From contig JASLBL010000010.1 in assembly GCA_030146615.1 (NCBI GenBank), positions 1 through 25,110 on the forward strand: a stretch of 25,110 bases of DNA, read 5' to 3'. The notes below the pieces were generated by a model, which was not told where the DNA came from, made no database searches, and was given only the letters and a program-made list of their open reading frames with translations. Of this stretch, positions 14,595 to 21,486 are shown one piece after another; position 1 is the stretch's first letter; each line of letters starts with the position of its first letter. Source of the stretch: Actinomycetes bacterium. Lineage in GTDB: Bacteria; Actinomycetota; CALGFH01. A program made the position numbers and the translations under genes.

Positions 14595-15200
14595 GTGGCT
14601 GATCCACCGAGGGTCGGCGTCCTGGCCTACCAGGGCGACGTCCGCGAGCACCTGGCCGCCCTGGAGGCGGTCGGGGCGCGGGGGGTCGAGGTCCGCACCC
14701 TGGCCGACCTGGACGGGGTCCAGGCCCTGGTCGTCCCCGGCGGCGAGTCGACCGTGATCGGCAAGCTGGCCGACCGCTACGGGCTGTTGGGGCCGCTGCG
14801 CGAGCGCATCGCGGCCGGCATGCCCGTGCTCGGGACCTGCGCCGGTATGATCTTCCTGGCCCGCGAGGTCGAGGGCCCGCCCCAGGACCTGCTGGGCGTC
14901 CTGGACGTGCGGGTCCGCCGCAACGCCTTCGGCCGCCAGGTGGCCTCCTTCGAGGCCGAGGTGGACGTCAAGGGCGTCGGCGGCGGGCCCGTCTCGGGCG
15001 CCTTCATCCGCGCCCCCTGGGTGGCCGAGGCCGGCCCCGAGGTCGAGGTGCTGGCCGAGGTCGACGGCAAGGTGGTGGCGGTGCGCCAGGGCCGCCTGCT
15101 CGCCACCGCCTTCCATCCCGAGCTGACCGGTGAGGTGCGCCTGCACCGCTGGCTTCTCGACCTGGCTCTCGGCTCGGTCGCGGAAAGGGGACCCGCATGA
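14595..15200 (+). CDS. pdxT: Pyridoxal 5'-phosphate synthase, glutaminase subunit PdxT
   Basis: Class I glutamine amidotransferase, 201 aa, that hydrolyses glutamine and passes ammonia to PdxS. The nucleophile Cys82 lies in GTCAGM, and His174 and Glu176 lie in AFHPELTG, completing the triad. GVLAYQGD at the start and PGGESTVIGKL (48-58) are PdxT signatures. The start is GTG at 14595, three bases after the pdxS stop. Its stop overlaps the yebC start (ATGA at 15197-15200), so the third gene is coupled. Confidence 0.96.
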   Translation: MADPPRVGVLAYQGDVREHLAALEAVGARGVEVRTLADLDGVQALVVPGGESTVIGKLADRYGLLGPLRERIAAGMPVLGTCAGMIFLAREVEGPPQDLLGVLDVRVRRNAFGRQVASFEAEVDVKGVGGGPVSGAFIRAPWVAEAGPEVEVLAEVDGKVVAVRQGRLLATAFHPELTGEVRLHRWLLDLALGSVAERGPA

Positions 15201-15943
15201 GCGGTCATTCGAAATGGTCGACGATCAAGCACCAGAAGGGCGCCAAGGACGCCAGGCGGGGCAAGCTGTTCGCCAAGCTGATCCGGGCGATCGAGGTCGC
15301 GGCCCGTGAGGGCGGCAGCAACCCCGAGGGCAACCCGACCCTGGCCGACGCCATCCAGAAGGCCAAGGACAGCTCGGTGCCCAACGACACCATCGACCGG
15401 GCCGCCAAGCGGGGCGCCGGCGAGCTCGGCGGCCAGCGCCTGGAGCTGGCCACCTACGAGGCCTATGCCCCCGGCGGGGTGGCGATGATGGTCGAGGCCC
15501 TGACCGACAACCGCAACCGGACCGCGGCCGACATCCGCCACGTGGTCACCAAGGGCGGCGGCAGCCTGGCCGACGCTGGCAGCGTCGCCTACCTGTTCAA
15601 CCGGCGCGGCCAGCTGGTGGTGCTGGGCGACGGCGTCGACGAGGACCGCGTCATGGAGGTCGCCCTCGAGGCCGGCGCCGAGGACGTCGAGGCCGGGGAA
15701 GAGGGCTTCACCATCACCACCGCCCCCGGCGACCTCCGCGCTGTCCGCGCCGCATTCGACGCCGCCGGCATCCCGTACGCCTCGGCCGAGGTCACCATGG
15801 TCCCCAGCATGTCGGTCCCCCTCGACCGCGACATCGCCGTCCGGGTTCTGCGCCTGCTCGACGCCCTCGAAGACCTCGACGACGTCCAGGACGTCTACGC
15901 CAACTTCGACATCCCCGACGACGTGATGGCCGAGGTCAGCTGA
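15197..15943 (+). CDS. yebC: YebC/PmpR family DNA-binding regulatory or translation-associated protein
   Basis: YebC/PmpR (TACO1) family protein, 248 aa, the normal length. The N-terminal block SGHSKWSTIKHQKGAKDARRGKLF is diagnostic, as are the ANYEGYAPGG-like segment (TYEAYAPGGVAMMVEALTDNRNRT) and the C-terminal VYANFDIPDDV. Members have been described as transcription regulators and, in some bacteria, as helpers that relieve ribosome stalling; which applies here cannot be told. The ATG overlaps the pdxT stop. In most genomes ruvC lies directly downstream. Here a minus-strand cassette intervenes, and its last gene ends only 7 nt after the yebC stop, leaving no room for a separate terminator. 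Confidence 0.95.
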   Translation: MSGHSKWSTIKHQKGAKDARRGKLFAKLIRAIEVAAREGGSNPEGNPTLADAIQKAKDSSVPNDTIDRAAKRGAGELGGQRLELATYEAYAPGGVAMMVEALTDNRNRTAADIRHVVTKGGGSLADAGSVAYLFNRRGQLVVLGDGVDEDRVMEVALEAGAEDVEAGEEGFTITTAPGDLRAVRAAFDAAGIPYASAEVTMVPSMSVPLDRDIAVRVLRLLDALEDLDDVQDVYANFDIPDDVMAEVS

Positions 15944-15950
15944 CGCCTGA

Positions 15951-17189
15951 TCAGGGGTGGAGGCGGCGGAAGCCGAAGCGGTCGTCGATCTCCTGGAGCA
16001 CCTCCAGCAGGTGGTCGACCTGCTCGAGGGTGTTGGCCACGGTGAGCTGGACCCGGAAGCCGACCTCCGCGCGCGGCACCACCGGGTAGGGGGTCATGGC
16101 GACGTAGATCCCCCGGTCGAACAGGTGCCGCCCAACGGCGTCCATGTCCGCCGGGTTGGCCAGGGCCAGCTCGATCAGCGGCACGCCGGTGATGTTGGTG
16201 GTGGCGATGCCGAGCTTGTCCAGGTGATCGAGGACGGTCCTGGTCCGATGCCAGAGCTGGATGCGGAGGTCGTCGCCGCGACGCCGGTTGGCCTCCAGGC
16301 CGAGCAGGGCGGTGGCCAGTGACGCCACTGGGACCGGACCGGAGTACATGTACGACGGCACGGTCGCCTTGAGGTAGACCCGCAGCCGGGTCGGGATGGC
16401 CGCGAACGCCAGCAGCGACGAGTAGGCCTTGGAGAGGCCGGCGGTCAGCACGATGTGGTCGTAGCGCTCGCCGAACCAGCGCACGACCGCGTTGCCCCGG
16501 CTGCCATATGGCGTCGGGTCGTGGGTCCCCCGCTCTCCGACGATCCCGAAGCCGTGGGCGTCGTCGAGGTACAGGATGGCGTCGTGCTCGCGGGCCAGGG
16601 CGGCGAACGCCGGCACGTCGGGTGGGTTGCCGGTCGTGGAGTTGATCCCGTCGAGGCATAGCACCCTCGGACCCTGGGTCGACGCGCGCAGCAGGCGCCT
16701 GGCGTGCTCGACGTCATGGTGGCGGAAGCGCCGGACTTGCGCGCCCCGGCCCCTGGCGATCGCGGCCGCGTCGTGGATGGTCCGGTGGGCCCGGAGATCC
16801 ACCAGGACCGTCCCTGCTCCGGCCAGGGCCGGAAGCACGCCGCTGTGGGTATGGGTCAGGGTCGGGAAGGTCAGCACGTCCTCGACCCCGAGCAGCTCGG
16901 CGACCTCTTCCTCGACCCGTCGGTAGAGAGCCGGGCTGGCCAGGGCCCGCGACCAGCTTGGGTGCGTTCCCCAGTCGGCCAGGAAGCCGGGGACCCCGGC
17001 CAGGATCTCAGGGTCGACGTCGAAGCCGAGGTAGTTGCAGGAGGCGAAGTCGGCCAGCCACCGGCCCCCGATCCTGACCTGGCGGCCGTCGACCCGGTCG
17101 ACCACCACGTCCACCAGCGGGTGCTCCTCCATCAACCGCGCCACCTCGACGAGGTGCTTGGGCACGGCAAACGTTGGCATGGTGGGCAT
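15951..17189 (-). CDS. Divergent alpha-oxoamine synthase-family PLP enzyme
   Basis: Fold-type I PLP enzyme, 412 aa, related to 8-amino-7-oxononanoate synthase, glycine C-acetyltransferase and CqsA. It would condense an amino acid with an acyl-CoA and lose CO2. Visible landmarks are FASCNYLGF (48-56; usually SNDYLG), the LDGINSTTG segment (179-187), LDDAHGFG (208-215; Asp209/Asp210 hold the pyridine nitrogen, His212 stacks) and the PLP lysine Lys254 in GLSKAYSS. The glycine-rich GSTGSR...G....H..LE stretch of biosynthetic AONS enzymes is replaced by WGTHPSWSRALASPALYRRVEEE (73-95): SR is kept, but the Gly and His positions are not. No bio, tdh or hem genes are nearby. GAGGAG lies 4 nt before the ATG at 17189. 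The exact reaction is unknown. It shares direction with the histidine kinase upstream, which fits a CqsA/LqsA-like signal synthase but does not prove it. Confidence 0.8.
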   Translation of the reverse strand: MPTMPTFAVPKHLVEVARLMEEHPLVDVVVDRVDGRQVRIGGRWLADFASCNYLGFDVDPEILAGVPGFLADWGTHPSWSRALASPALYRRVEEEVAELLGVEDVLTFPTLTHTHSGVLPALAGAGTVLVDLRAHRTIHDAAAIARGRGAQVRRFRHHDVEHARRLLRASTQGPRVLCLDGINSTTGNPPDVPAFAALAREHDAILYLDDAHGFGIVGERGTHDPTPYGSRGNAVVRWFGERYDHIVLTAGLSKAYSSLLAFAAIPTRLRVYLKATVPSYMYSGPVPVASLATALLGLEANRRRGDDLRIQLWHRTRTVLDHLDKLGIATTNITGVPLIELALANPADMDAVGRHLFDRGIYVAMTPYPVVPRAEVGFRVQLTVANTLEQVDHLLEVLQEIDDRFGFRRLHP

Positions 17190-17213
17190 GGCGCTCCTCG
17201 ATCGATTCGAGCG

Positions 17214-17243
17214 AGCGTAACAGTCCAGACGATCCTGACGCAA
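17214..17243 (-). promoter_or_regulatory. Candidate promoter of the AONS-family gene
   Basis: Read on the minus strand: TTGCGT (17243-17238), an 18-nt spacer, then TACGCT (17219-17214), within the 66-bp gap between the histidine kinase stop and the AONS ATG. It would give a leader of about 20 nt. A broken palindrome CTCGA-N5-TCGAG lies between the -10 and the start codon and could be an operator. Confidence 0.4.
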
Positions 17244-17255
17244 AGAGCGGAGGCT

Positions 17256-18890
17256 CTACGATGAATGGACGGCGGCCTGCGTCGCGGTGATCGGGAGCCG
17301 GACCTCGACGGTCGTGCCGTGCCCGGGCAACGAGCCGACCTCCATGGTCCCGCCGGCCAGGCTGGCCCGTTCACGCATCCCGGCCAGGCCGAAGTGGCCC
17401 TCCCGGAGCAGCTGGGTGAGATTGCCAGGGTCGAAGCCGACGCCATCGTCGCGGACCCGCAGCCGAGCCACGGTGTCGTCCGGCTGGTCGACCGCCACGG
17501 ACACGTGCTGGGCGCGCGCGTGCTTGGCGACATTGGTCAGCGACTCCTGGACGATGCGGTACAGGACCGTCTCCAGCTCCGGCGGGAGGCGGCCCGGTAG
17601 ACCGAGGTCGATGTCGACGGCGATGCCTTTCTCCTCCTCGAACCGCTGAGCGTGTTCGCGCAGGGCGTCGGCGAAGCCTCGGTTGTCGAGCACGGGGGGC
17701 CGCAGGGCGCTCATCAGCCGACGGAGCACCTTGGTCTCCTCGCCCAGCCCCTTCTCGACCGCTTCCAGGACCTCGTCGGTGCGCTGAAGGTCTTCCATCA
17801 GCGCCTCGGCGGCCGTCCTGCCCAGCAGGTCGCCGATCCGCTTGCGGGCGCGATAGACGTCGTAGTTGAGGACCGCGAGCTGCTGCACCGGCCCGTCGTG
17901 CAGGTCATGGGCGATCCGTGTGCGTTCGTCCTCGGCGGCCTGCAGGACCCGGCCGAGCAGCCGCCGGCGCTCGTCCTGCACAGTGACCTCGCGGGTCAGG
18001 CCCTGGGTCCGGGAGACGATCAGCAGGAACATGACGATGCTGCCGGCCGCGACCACCGGGACCTCGATCGGCCGTCCGCGTAGCCACTCGAGCATCTGGA
18101 CCGTCGGCGCCAGGATCGCCGCCCCGCCGAGCAGGGCCAGGCGCCACTGGGGCCGCCGGGACGCCACCGCCGTCCCCGGTGCGGCGACCACGGCCATGGA
18201 GGGATGCAGTGCCGCGGCGCCGCAGCAGAGCGGGAACATGATGAAGCCGATGTCGATCGAGGTCCCAGGCCGGAACGGCCCCTGCAAGGAGACCACCCCG
18301 TAGCCGGTGTCGGCGGCGAGCAGGGCCACCACCGCCAGCCCGAGCAGCCAGTAGGCGGCCGGCCGCTGGCCGCCACCACTCCACAGGCGCACCAGCAAGG
18401 CCAGGAGCACGACGTCGGCCAGCGGGAGAAGGATAGAGGTCAGCTTCTGGTCGAGCGACAGCGACGGATCGCGGGCGTAGGGGACCATCAGGAACTGCCA
18501 CGACACCACCCCGAGGCCGATCGTGACGACCAGCGCGTCCAGCAGCGCCGGTACGTCCCGTCCCTGGCTGCGGGTCCGTACCAGGCGCAGCAGGGCCACG
18601 GCGAGGGCGACATAGGCGCCCAGGAAGCACAGGTCGGCCAGGTCCTGGTAATGGGTGAAGATCAGCGAGTCGCCGGTCCCAATGGCCACCAGCGCCGTCG
18701 CGATCAGGTACCACGGCCGTGGGTTGGCCGGCCGGTGGGTCCGCAGTCCGGCCACCACCGCCACGGCGGCGGCATAGTGCAGCACGGCTGAGCTGGCGGA
18801 TGCGACCCGTTCGGTGTCGGGCAACAGGAAATAGACGACCGCCGCGAAGAGGCCGCCCAAAAGAAAACCGCGCCAGGCAGGAATCCGCAC
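17256..18890 (-). CDS. Polytopic membrane sensor histidine kinase (NarL/LiaS-type)
   Basis: Sensor kinase, 544 aa. The N-terminal ~295 residues hold roughly nine or ten hydrophobic segments and no large extracellular loop, so the ligand is likely lipophilic or membrane-linked. A short coiled linker (301-320) leads to a HisKA_3 domain with phospho-acceptor His331 in IAHDLHDGPVQQL. A helix with SALRPPVLDNRGFADAL follows (about 394-410). The HATPase_c domain shows the N box QESLTNVAKHA (Asn453), G1 DDGVGFDP (481-488) and G2 GHFGLAGMRERA (498-509). This pairs normally with a NarL/LuxR-type response regulator, but none is encoded in the window. The start is GTG at 18890 with AGAGG very close upstream, so it is less certain. 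The small membrane peptide lies 51 nt upstream on the same strand and the AONS gene 66 nt downstream. Confidence 0.88.
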   Translation of the reverse strand: MRIPAWRGFLLGGLFAAVVYFLLPDTERVASASSAVLHYAAAVAVVAGLRTHRPANPRPWYLIATALVAIGTGDSLIFTHYQDLADLCFLGAYVALAVALLRLVRTRSQGRDVPALLDALVVTIGLGVVSWQFLMVPYARDPSLSLDQKLTSILLPLADVVLLALLVRLWSGGGQRPAAYWLLGLAVVALLAADTGYGVVSLQGPFRPGTSIDIGFIMFPLCCGAAALHPSMAVVAAPGTAVASRRPQWRLALLGGAAILAPTVQMLEWLRGRPIEVPVVAAGSIVMFLLIVSRTQGLTREVTVQDERRRLLGRVLQAAEDERTRIAHDLHDGPVQQLAVLNYDVYRARKRIGDLLGRTAAEALMEDLQRTDEVLEAVEKGLGEETKVLRRLMSALRPPVLDNRGFADALREHAQRFEEEKGIAVDIDLGLPGRLPPELETVLYRIVQESLTNVAKHARAQHVSVAVDQPDDTVARLRVRDDGVGFDPGNLTQLLREGHFGLAGMRERASLAGGTMEVGSLPGHGTTVEVRLPITATQAAVHSS

Positions 18891-18941
18891 AGCCTCTGTA
18901 TCGGCAGCTTGACTCCCGTACCTGACGCGGTGGCGGACGCG

Positions 18942-19025
18942 CTACAGGCGGCCGCGACGGCGGCTGAACAGGAACAGCACCAGCAGCACGACGATGATGA
19001 TCAACAGCAGGGTACCGAGCCGCAT
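18942..19025 (-). CDS. 27-residue single-pass membrane peptide
   Basis: A short ORF missed by length-limited gene finding. It has a basic start (MRLG), one hydrophobic helix (about residues 5-20, rich in Leu, Ile and Val) and a strongly positive tail (SRRRGRL), giving a tail-anchored or N-out/C-in topology. The ribosome-binding site is excellent: AAGGGAGG ends 4 nt before the ATG at 19025. The helix is unusually rich in Ile/Val/Phe for such GC-rich DNA, a sign of selection on the protein. It lies 51 nt upstream of the histidine kinase on the same strand and could be its membrane partner or a leader peptide. The family is not recognised. Confidence 0.6.
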   Translation of the reverse strand: MRLGTLLLIIIVVLLVLFLFSRRRGRL

Positions 19026-19112
19026 CTCGCCTCCCTTCGGGGTCGGGCGCGGGCCTACCCGCTGGGGCCGGGGCCTAACCCGAACCAGGCTCGCGGGGGC
19101 GGGGCGGGGTGG

Positions 19113-19141
19113 TTGAGCCTGTCGCACACAACCGGTAGGCT
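19113..19141 (+). promoter_or_regulatory. Promoter of ruvC-ruvA-ruvB
   Basis: TTGAGC (19113-19118), a 17-nt spacer, then TAGGCT (19136-19141). It has the same -35 and spacing as the pgsA promoter. It predicts a start near 19148 and a leader of about 30 nt before the ruvC ATG. A dedicated promoter makes sense because the inserted minus-strand cassette separates ruvC from yebC. Confidence 0.65.
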
Positions 19142-19178
19142 GCCGCCAAACACCTGTTCGAGGAGCGGAGGGTCGGCC

Positions 19179-19811
19179 ATGCGGGTGCTCGGGGTCGACC
19201 CCGGGCTCGGCCGTTGCGGCTGGGCGGTGCTGGAGCGGCGCGGCGCCCGGGTCGCGGCCGCCGGCTACGGCACCATCCACACCGACGGCGAGCAGGTGGC
19301 GCCCCGCCTGGCCGAGCTGGCGACGAAGCTGCGGCAGGTCCTGGCCGTCCACCGGCCCGAGGCCCTGGCCATCGAGCGGCTGTTCTTCAACGCGAACGTG
19401 CGCACGGCCATGACCGTCGGCCAGGCCTCCGGGGTGGTGCTGCTGCTGGCCGCCGAGCACGGCCTCCAGGTCACCGCCTACACCCCGCCGCAGGTCAAGC
19501 AGGCGGTGACCGGGTCGGGGAGCGCGCCCAAGGAGCAGGTCGGCTACATGGTCAAGGCGCTGCTCGGCCTGGACGCGGTGCCGGCCCCGGCCGACACCGC
19601 CGACGCCCTGGCCGTCGCCCTGTGCCACCTCAACCACGCCCGCCTGGCCGGCGCCGGGGGGGCTCGGGGGGGCCGCGCCGGCCCCACCGATGGAGACGGT
19701 CCCCGGCCCGGCGGGACCGGTGGCGGGTCCATCGGGGCCGCGTCGGAGGCCGACTGGCTGGCCAGAGCCGCCCCGACCTCGCCGGGGCTGCCCAAGGGGG
19801 CCAGACGATGA
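19179..19811 (+). CDS. ruvC: Holliday junction resolvase RuvC
   Basis: Holliday junction endonuclease, 210 aa, that cuts four-way junctions moved by RuvAB. The four acidic metal ligands are visible: Asp7 (GVDPGLGRCGW), Glu66 (AIERLFF), Asp139 and Asp142 (PADTADALAVAL). The core ends near residue 155. The remaining ~55 residues are Gly/Pro/Ala-rich (GAGGARGGRAGPTDGDGPRPGG) and exceed the usual ~170-190 aa length, so this tail is probably disordered. The ATG at 19179 has GGAGGG 6 nt upstream; the frame is open further upstream, but the promoter lies there. The stop overlaps the ruvA start (ATGA at 19808-19811). Confidence 0.96.
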   Translation: MRVLGVDPGLGRCGWAVLERRGARVAAAGYGTIHTDGEQVAPRLAELATKLRQVLAVHRPEALAIERLFFNANVRTAMTVGQASGVVLLLAAEHGLQVTAYTPPQVKQAVTGSGSAPKEQVGYMVKALLGLDAVPAPADTADALAVALCHLNHARLAGAGGARGGRAGPTDGDGPRPGGTGGGSIGAASEADWLARAAPTSPGLPKGARR

Positions 19812-20398
19812 TCGCCAGCCTGCGCGGGCGGCTGCTCGAGGTGCTGGTCGACGGGGCCGTGATCGAGGTCGGCGGGGTCGGGTACCGGGTGTTCCTGACC
19901 CCCAAGGCGGCGGCCGGGCTGCCCCGCGACGGCGAGGTCCTGGTCCACACCGTCACCTACGTGCGCGAGGACACCCTGGCCCTGTACGGCTTCGCCACCA
20001 CCGACGAGCGCCGCGCCTTCGAGCAGCTGCTGACCGCCACCGGGGTCGGGCCCAAGCTGGCCCTGGCCGTGCTGGCCGTCCACGCCCCCGACGCCCTGCG
20101 CCGGGCCGTCAACGCCGGCGACGCCGACGCCCTGACCCTGGTCCCCGGGGTCGGGCGCAAGGGGGCGGCCCGGCTCATCCTCGAGCTCAAGGGCAAGCTC
20201 GGCGACGGCGACCCCGACGTGGCCGTCGAGACCGACGGCCACCCGGCCTACGCCGAGGTCCGCGAGGCCCTGGGCGCCCTCGGCTACGGCCCGGCCGAGA
20301 TCAAGACCGCCCTGGCTGCCCTCCCGCCCGACGCGGGCGCCTCCTCGACCGAGGAGCTGCTCCGCCTGGCCCTGCGCGGCCTTGGGTCCTCGCGGTGA
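19808..20398 (+). CDS. ruvA: Holliday junction branch migration protein RuvA
   Basis: DNA-binding subunit of the RuvAB branch migration motor, 196 aa, normal length. The N-terminal OB-fold (1-62) begins MIASLRGRL and includes VGGVGYRVFL. Two helix-hairpin-helix motifs follow: GVGPKLA (79-85) and GVGRKGA (114-120). The C-terminal domain III (about 145-196), which contacts RuvB, includes AYAEVREALGALGY. The ATG overlaps the ruvC stop, and its own stop overlaps the GTG of ruvB (GTGA), so all three are translationally coupled. Confidence 0.96.
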   Translation: MIASLRGRLLEVLVDGAVIEVGGVGYRVFLTPKAAAGLPRDGEVLVHTVTYVREDTLALYGFATTDERRAFEQLLTATGVGPKLALAVLAVHAPDALRRAVNAGDADALTLVPGVGRKGAARLILELKGKLGDGDPDVAVETDGHPAYAEVREALGALGYGPAEIKTALAALPPDAGASSTEELLRLALRGLGSSR

Positions 20399-21447
20399 GC
20401 GATTCGGACCTGCTCGACCCCTGGGCCTCGGACGCCGAGCGGGCCAGCGAGGGGAGCCTGCGTCCGCGCAAGCTGGAGGAGTTCATCGGCCAGGCCAGGG
20501 CCCGCGAGCAGCTCGGGATCGTGCTCGAGTCGGCCCGCCGGCGCGGCCTGCCCCCCGACCACCTGCTGTTCTCGGGGCCGCCGGGCCTCGGCAAGACCAG
20601 CCTGGCCGCGATCGTGGCCGCCGAGCTCGGGGCCGGCTTCCGGGTCACCTCCGGGCCGGCCCTGGAGCGGGCCGGCGACCTGGCCGCCATCCTCACCGGC
20701 CTGGAAGCGGGCGACGTGCTGTTTGTGGACGAGATCCACCGCCTGCCCCGGGCCGTCGAGGAGGTCCTCTACCCGGCCATGGAGGACTTCCAGATCGACG
20801 TCGTGCTCGGCAAGGGCCCGGGGGCGCGCAGCCTGCGCCTGGACCTGCCGCGCTTCACCCTGGTCGCCGCCACCACCCGCACCGGGCTGATCACCTCGCC
20901 GCTGCGCGACCGCTTCGGCTTCTCGGCCCGGCTCGACTACTACGCCCCGGCCGACCTCCAGGCGATCGTCACCCGCTCGGCGGCCATCCTCGGGGTGGTC
21001 ATCGACCAGGCCGGGGCCGAGGTCCTGGCCCGGCGGTCCCGCGGCACCCCGAGGATCGCCAACCGGCTCCTGCGCCGGGTCCGCGACTACGCCGAGGTCC
21101 GGGCCGACGGGACGGTCGACGAGGCCGTGGCCGAGGCCGCCCTCGAGTTGTTCGAGGTCGACCGCCTGGGGCTGGACAAGCTCGACCTGGCCCTGCTGCG
21201 GGTGCTGTGCGAGCGCTTCGGCGGCGCCCCGGTCGGACTGGCCACCCTGGCCGTGTCGGTGGGGGAGGAGCAGGACACGGTCGAGGACGTGGCCGAGCCG
21301 TACCTGCTCCAGCTCGGCTTCCTCCAGCGGACCCCGAGGGGCCGGGTGGCCACCGCGGCCGCGTTCGCCCACCTCGGCCTGGAAGAGCCCAGGGGGTCTG
21401 GCGTCGCCCCTTCCCCAGGCTCCCTTTTCGAGCGGAACCCGGAGTAG
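20395..21447 (+). CDS. ruvB: Holliday junction branch migration ATPase RuvB
   Basis: AAA+ hexameric helicase motor, 350 aa, that pulls DNA through RuvA-bound junctions. Walker A is GPPGLGKT (61-68) and Walker B is FVDEIHRL (Asp112, Glu113). Sensor 1 lies in LVAATTRTG, and SPLRDRFG supplies the arginine finger region (Arg171/Arg173). GTPRIANRLLRRVRDYAEV and the winged-helix domain with EPYLLQLGFLQRTPRGR follow. The start is GTG at 20395, overlapping the ruvA stop. The last ~20 residues (EEPRGSGVAPSPGSLFERNPE) are outside the conserved fold and lie over a GC-rich inverted repeat. Confidence 0.97.
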   Translation: MSDSDLLDPWASDAERASEGSLRPRKLEEFIGQARAREQLGIVLESARRRGLPPDHLLFSGPPGLGKTSLAAIVAAELGAGFRVTSGPALERAGDLAAILTGLEAGDVLFVDEIHRLPRAVEEVLYPAMEDFQIDVVLGKGPGARSLRLDLPRFTLVAATTRTGLITSPLRDRFGFSARLDYYAPADLQAIVTRSAAILGVVIDQAGAEVLARRSRGTPRIANRLLRRVRDYAEVRADGTVDEAVAEAALELFEVDRLGLDKLDLALLRVLCERFGGAPVGLATLAVSVGEEQDTVEDVAEPYLLQLGFLQRTPRGRVATAAAFAHLGLEEPRGSGVAPSPGSLFERNPE

Positions 21448-21486
21448 GATTGCCGCCGCATCGGCACCCCCGGAGGTCCTGAATCC

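Noticed and set aside
15944..15950. Terminator between yebC and the AONS-family gene
   Set aside because: Only 7 nt separate the convergent stops, and no stem was seen.
21385..21425. Imperfect inverted repeat GAGCC-CA-GGGG / CCCC-A-GGCTC followed by CCTTTT at the end of ruvB
   Set aside because: It resembles a terminator but has an internal mismatch loop and a long loop, and lies inside the ruvB frame. Too weak to list as a feature.
21445..21450. TAGGAT as a -10 box for yajC
   Set aside because: It coincides with the ruvB stop codon and has no acceptable -35 at normal spacing.
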